DNA of 64,000 bases from Chitinophaga costaii (GTDB taxonomy: Bacteria; Bacteroidota; Bacteroidia; Chitinophagales; Chitinophagaceae): the NCBI RefSeq assembly GCF_900094705.1, contig NZ_FMAR01000015.1:62001-126000 (forward strand), given 5' to 3'. Position numbers and translations under genes: made by a program. The notes under the pieces are model-generated. The model worked only from the letters and a program-made list of their open reading frames with translations, did not search any database and had not been told where the DNA came from. This document shows positions 60,457-64,000 of this stretch, piece by piece; positions within the stretch are counted from its first letter, which is position 1, and each line of letters begins with the position of its first letter.

Positions 60457-61276
60457 ATAGACTAATTTTATTATAACGATTATAGCTTGTATTTCCGATT
60501 TTTAACACTAATGCTTTAACAAGAAAAGAATTTAACAAACCTGTAAATATTATACAATAAAATCTAAAACAAGAACATATCATTCAACCAAAAGCGTAAT
60601 ACCACAATTAATTTTACTTTTGAAAAACGACTAACGAATTATTTAGGTCAATTTATTTTCCTGATATTTTAAATATATCAGTGTGTGTGTTTCTATTTCT
60701 AACTTTTTTTTGAAGAGCGTTTGCCCCACAGAGGCTGGTATAGTGCATTTACTGGTTTGTTGCAAGTAATAAACATTAATCACAATCAAGAGCAGGCTTT
60801 GGCCGGAAGGCAAGTGTGTTTCTATTTACTTATTACAAAAAAAACGCCGCTAAAAAAGGTTTTTCAATCAAAATTAATTGTTGTGAAAGAGGTGGTTCTA
60901 TCTGCCGCTTGTTGCTCATAGCTAATAATAAGCGCAATAAGGAAATAATGTCTGTAATTTTTTTTGTTCCCAATGTCCTGAAAAGGGTTAACGCCGTAGG
61001 TTCGCTGATTTGTTGCGTGTAATAATCTCAAAAAAATCATGATGATCCTTTGCCGGAAAAGCAAGTGTGTTGTCATCTACTTATTACAAAAAAAAGCTGC
61101 TCATAAAATTCTCAGTGAAAAAGAAATGATTGCTAACTCGGATGGTCTGATCTGAAGCCTATGATTGATAGGTGAATAATGAGCGCAATATGGAAAAGCT
61201 TTCTATGATCTTTTACGCCAATAGCATCCACCACTATGGTCGTAATCAAGAGTTCTCTATTTACAAACTAAACAGT
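60457..61276. other. Leader region of the third susC
   Basis: This is 820 AT-rich bases with no supported gene. It holds the imperfect tandem duplication at 60756-61258, and TTATAACG (60471-60478) just after the ROK stop. No clear promoter or terminator was found. Confidence 0.5.
60756..61258. repeat. Imperfect tandem duplication (~250 bp unit)
   Basis: Unit 1 (60756-61008) and unit 2 (61009-61258) share anchors at a constant offset of about 250-253 bases: TTTGTTGC..GTAATAA, GCCGGAA..GCAAGTGTGTT, TACTTATTACAAAAAAAA, and AATAATnAGCGCAATA.GGAAA. The middle is less alike. Fragments of a third unit may lie at about 60680-60755. Unit 2 ends 18 bases before the third susC ATG. Confidence 0.75.
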
Positions 61277-64000
61277 ATGAAAAGAAAAACAATGCTTTTG
61301 CTCGTTGCACTGGTAGGCAGTACAACGATTGCAGTAGCCCAGGACAAAACCGTGAAAGGCCGCGTAACCGTGCAGGCCGATGGAACGGTATTGCCTGGTG
61401 CTACGGTGCGGGTACTTGGCTCCAATCGCGGTGCGATAACCGGGGCCAATGGTGAATTTACGCTCGCTGCGCAGGTAGGCGATTCCCTGGAGATCTCCGG
61501 CCTGGGTTTCACTACGCAGCGCATCGCGGTAGGTAACCAGGACCAGATCAACATCCGGCTGGCCGAAAACAGCCAGTTGCTCAAAGAAACAGTGGTAACC
61601 GCCCTGGGTATCACTCGCCAGGCCAAGTCGTTATCTTACGCGGTAGACAAAGTTTCTAATGAGGAACTGACCACGGTGAGAGATGCCAACGTGGTGAACA
61701 GTCTTACCGGAAAGGTAGCCGGTATACAGATTAACCGCAGCGGTTCCGGCATTGGCGGTTCTGCGAGAGTGGTGCTGCGTGGTAACAAATCTACCCGCGA
61801 AAACCAACCACTGTATGTAGTGGATGGTGTACCCATGGCCAACTATACGCCGGCACAGCCCGGGGATGGCTGGGGACAGAGTATCGGTACTTCCGGTGGC
61901 CTGGACGGCGGCGATGGTATTTCTAACGTGAACCCGGAAGACATTGAAAGTATGTCGGTATTGAAAGGTGCCGGCGCTGCAGCTCTCTATGGTTCTGCTG
62001 CTGCCAACGGGGTAATTCTCATTACCACGAAAAAAGGCAAGGTTGGCAAAACCACCATCAACGTTTCCAGCGAAGTAACGTTGGATGACCTCCTGTACAA
62101 GGCCCCCCTGCAATTTAAATACGGACAAACCCCCGATCCCGATGGCAAAACGCCCGGCTCCTCCACTAGCTGGGGAGGCGTGGTGAATGCAAGGGACTGG
62201 ACAAGCGATTTTTTCCGCAAGGGTATTACCAACTTTAATTCCCTGGCGCTTTCCAGCGGTACCGAACATAGTCAAACTTATTTCTCTTATTCCTATGCCG
62301 ATAACAAAGGCATAATGCCCAATTCGAACGAAAGCAAGCATAATCTTGACTTCCGCGAAACGGCTAAGTTCTTGCATGACAGACTAACGGCGGATGCAAG
62401 CGTTTCACTGCTGTCGCAAACGATGCTGAACCTTCCTACTAGTGGGTTGTATAGCAACCCCCTTACCGGTTTGTATGAAATGCCCCGTGGATTAAATTTT
62501 AATACCTACCGCGATAACTACGAAGTGTACTCCCCGGTACGTAACACCACTATTCAAAACTGGTGGAACATAAACTCCGATAGCGCTTTATTGAATACAG
62601 GGTATGATGGTTCAGAAACCCAACAGAACCCTTACTGGATTCAATACCGCGTTCCACACACTGGTAGGCGCAACCGTATATATGCTAATGCATCCCTGAG
62701 TTATAAACTCAATGACTGGCTAACCCTCACTGCACGGGGCAACATCGATAAGTCTATTGACGAAATAGATGTACGTGCTTATGCCACTACCCAGCAAGTG
62801 CTTTCCGGAACCAATGGGCGTTATACTTTCCGGCGCGCTACCAATACTCAGTTGTATGGCGACCTGTTGCTAGCGGGTAATAAACAACTGAGCAAAAGTT
62901 TTGGGCTGAACTTCACCCTGGGCGGCAGCACCACCAACGTTACTAATGACCAAACCACTTTTGACACCAATACAGGTGGTAAAGGGTTGCGCTATGCCAA
63001 CAAATTTGGCCTGGCTTACATCCTGCCTACTTTCCTGAGTGTAGACCAGACGGCTACCCGCAAAGTACAGCAGGCCGCATTTGGTACCGCTTCCCTGAGT
63101 TATAAGGGTTTTCTTTACCTGGACTTAACGGGCCGCAATGACTGGTCTTCTACTTTTGCATACACACCGGTAAAAGATCATGGATATTTCTACTATTCTG
63201 CCGGCCTTTCTGCAGTGCTGAGTGATGCATTTAAATTGGCGGAACCCATTAGTTTCGGCAAAGTGCGCGTTTCCTACGCATCGGTTGGGAACGACGTACC
63301 CGCTTACGTAACCAACCCTTCGCCTTACACAGTCAATAACCAGAATGGTTCTGTGATCAATACCAAAGGGCCATACCCCGGCACCTACCTCAAACCGGAA
63401 AAAAACAGTTCTTTTGAAGCAGGTACGGAATGGCGTTTCCTGAAAGACAGGATAGGTTTTGATTTCACCTATTATGCTAACCAAAATAAGAACCAGTATA
63501 TAGAAACCCAGGCTCCCTCCGGCGGCTCGCTGACTACTTATTACCTGAACTCCGGTAATATCAAAAATCATGGTATTGAATTGTCTGTTAATGCAACGCC
63601 TATCAAAACACACCTCGTTACCTGGACCACCGGTGTTAATTATTCATTCAATAAGAACGAAGTGGTTTCCGTTAAAAATGCTGCAATAGGCGCGCAAACC
63701 GATTATTTCGTACTCACCGGCATTGGCAACCTGTTATATGGCTCTTACATCCGCGAAGGTGGTTCATGGGGCGATATTTACGGTCACTTCTTCCAGCGTG
63801 ACCAGGCCGGTAAGATCGTGGTAGACGACGATGGGAAGGCGCAGCGTGGTACCGCCACTTACACCGATGGTTTTGATCCAAGCCTGAAAAAGATCGGCAA
63901 TCCTACCCCCCGTTTCCTGCTGGGGTGGACCAACTCCCTCACCGTGCAGGACTTTACGCTGAGCTTCCTGATAGACGGTCGTTTTGGTGGTAAGGTAATG
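61277..64000 (+). CDS. SusC/TonB-dependent transporter, 3' end outside window
   Basis: An open frame of 908 codons that continues past the right edge, so its end is not seen. The signal peptide is at residues 1-21 (ending AVAQ). A carboxypeptidase-D-like domain (about residues 25-105) comes next, then a plug with VVTALGITRQAKSLSYAVDKV and DGVPMANYTPAQPGDGWGQS, and MSVLKGAGAAALYGSAAANGVILITTKKG near 220-250, followed by barrel strands. It has no STN domain. The ATG at 61277 fits the signal peptide. A SusD partner is expected downstream outside the window. Confidence 0.95.
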   Translation, partial: MKRKTMLLLVALVGSTTIAVAQDKTVKGRVTVQADGTVLPGATVRVLGSNRGAITGANGEFTLAAQVGDSLEISGLGFTTQRIAVGNQDQINIRLAENSQLLKETVVTALGITRQAKSLSYAVDKVSNEELTTVRDANVVNSLTGKVAGIQINRSGSGIGGSARVVLRGNKSTRENQPLYVVDGVPMANYTPAQPGDGWGQSIGTSGGLDGGDGISNVNPEDIESMSVLKGAGAAALYGSAAANGVILITTKKGKVGKTTINVSSEVTLDDLLYKAPLQFKYGQTPDPDGKTPGSSTSWGGVVNARDWTSDFFRKGITNFNSLALSSGTEHSQTYFSYSYADNKGIMPNSNESKHNLDFRETAKFLHDRLTADASVSLLSQTMLNLPTSGLYSNPLTGLYEMPRGLNFNTYRDNYEVYSPVRNTTIQNWWNINSDSALLNTGYDGSETQQNPYWIQYRVPHTGRRNRIYANASLSYKLNDWLTLTARGNIDKSIDEIDVRAYATTQQVLSGTNGRYTFRRATNTQLYGDLLLAGNKQLSKSFGLNFTLGGSTTNVTNDQTTFDTNTGGKGLRYANKFGLAYILPTFLSVDQTATRKVQQAAFGTASLSYKGFLYLDLTGRNDWSSTFAYTPVKDHGYFYYSAGLSAVLSDAFKLAEPISFGKVRVSYASVGNDVPAYVTNPSPYTVNNQNGSVINTKGPYPGTYLKPEKNSSFEAGTEWRFLKDRIGFDFTYYANQNKNQYIETQAPSGGSLTTYYLNSGNIKNHGIELSVNATPIKTHLVTWTTGVNYSFNKNEVVSVKNAAIGAQTDYFVLTGIGNLLYGSYIREGGSWGDIYGHFFQRDQAGKIVVDDDGKAQRGTATYTDGFDPSLKKIGNPTPRFLLGWTNSLTVQDFTLSFLIDGRFGGKVM

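Noticed and set aside
61261..63613. Long minus-strand frames opposite the third susC
   Set aside because: They are shadows of the plus-strand coding frame, which has a signal peptide and SusC motifs throughout.

Overview
The window reads as chromosomal DNA of a Bacteroidota bacterium, most likely a Chitinophaga-like member of the Chitinophagaceae. The evidence is three SusC/TonB-dependent transporters, two SusD partners, an ECF sigma/FecR pair, a propeller-type sensor kinase with a LytTR regulator, promoter-like TAnnTTTG boxes, few Shine-Dalgarno sequences, and many lipoproteins with a Cys-containing signal peptide. No tRNA, rRNA, CRISPR array, phage or intact insertion sequence was seen.

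Layout. 1-5.2 kb: a small hypothetical gene, cytochrome bd oxidase (cydAB), a GT87-type membrane glycosyltransferase and a YhcH/YjgK/YiaL protein. 5.2-6.2 kb: an AT-rich two-gene module with terminators on both sides (a DUF6934-like protein plus a 61-aa partner). 6.3-13 kb: a TPP riboswitch and the compact thiamine operon thiS-thiC-tenI-like-thiD-thiE-thiG-thiH-thiF. 13-18.9 kb: HAD phosphatase, GreA-like protein, secreted GH18 chitinase with a beta-trefoil tail, metallophosphoesterase, two unknown proteins and DinB. 19.2-28.9 kb: an ABC-2 exporter, DoxX and Crp-type genes, TetR and a tripartite RND efflux system. 29.2-34.8 kb: a LytS/LytTR-type two-component pair, a zinc-ribbon protein and a GrpB protein.

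34.9-46.7 kb: an alpha-mannan utilisation locus read leftward (FecR, STN-containing SusC, SusD, SusE-like, two GH76, GH125). Its probable ECF sigma factor sits at the far, 3' end in convergent orientation. 46.8-52.2 kb: SRPBCC protein, GH43, a nucleosidase, a lone receiver-domain protein, a decayed GH3 beta-glucosidase, a methyltransferase and aldose 1-epimerase. 52.3-60.5 kb: a minimal SusC-SusD-sulfatase locus with a divergent ROK regulator. 60.5-64 kb: an imperfectly duplicated leader and a third SusC gene that runs off the window.

The most interesting unexplained signals are non-coding. A 20-bp motif, ATAACGTWWACSVATATACG, occurs in three intergenic regions: upstream of the sensor kinase, upstream of the sulfatase gene, and upstream of the second susC. 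It suggests an uncharacterised regulon linking these genes. A perfect 42-bp palindrome precedes fecR, a start-codon-sequestering stem follows the TPP riboswitch, and an approximately 119-bp inverted-repeat element lies inside the RND operon. The DUF6934-like pair is the best candidate for a poorly described protein module. All family calls come from reading motifs, without database searches.
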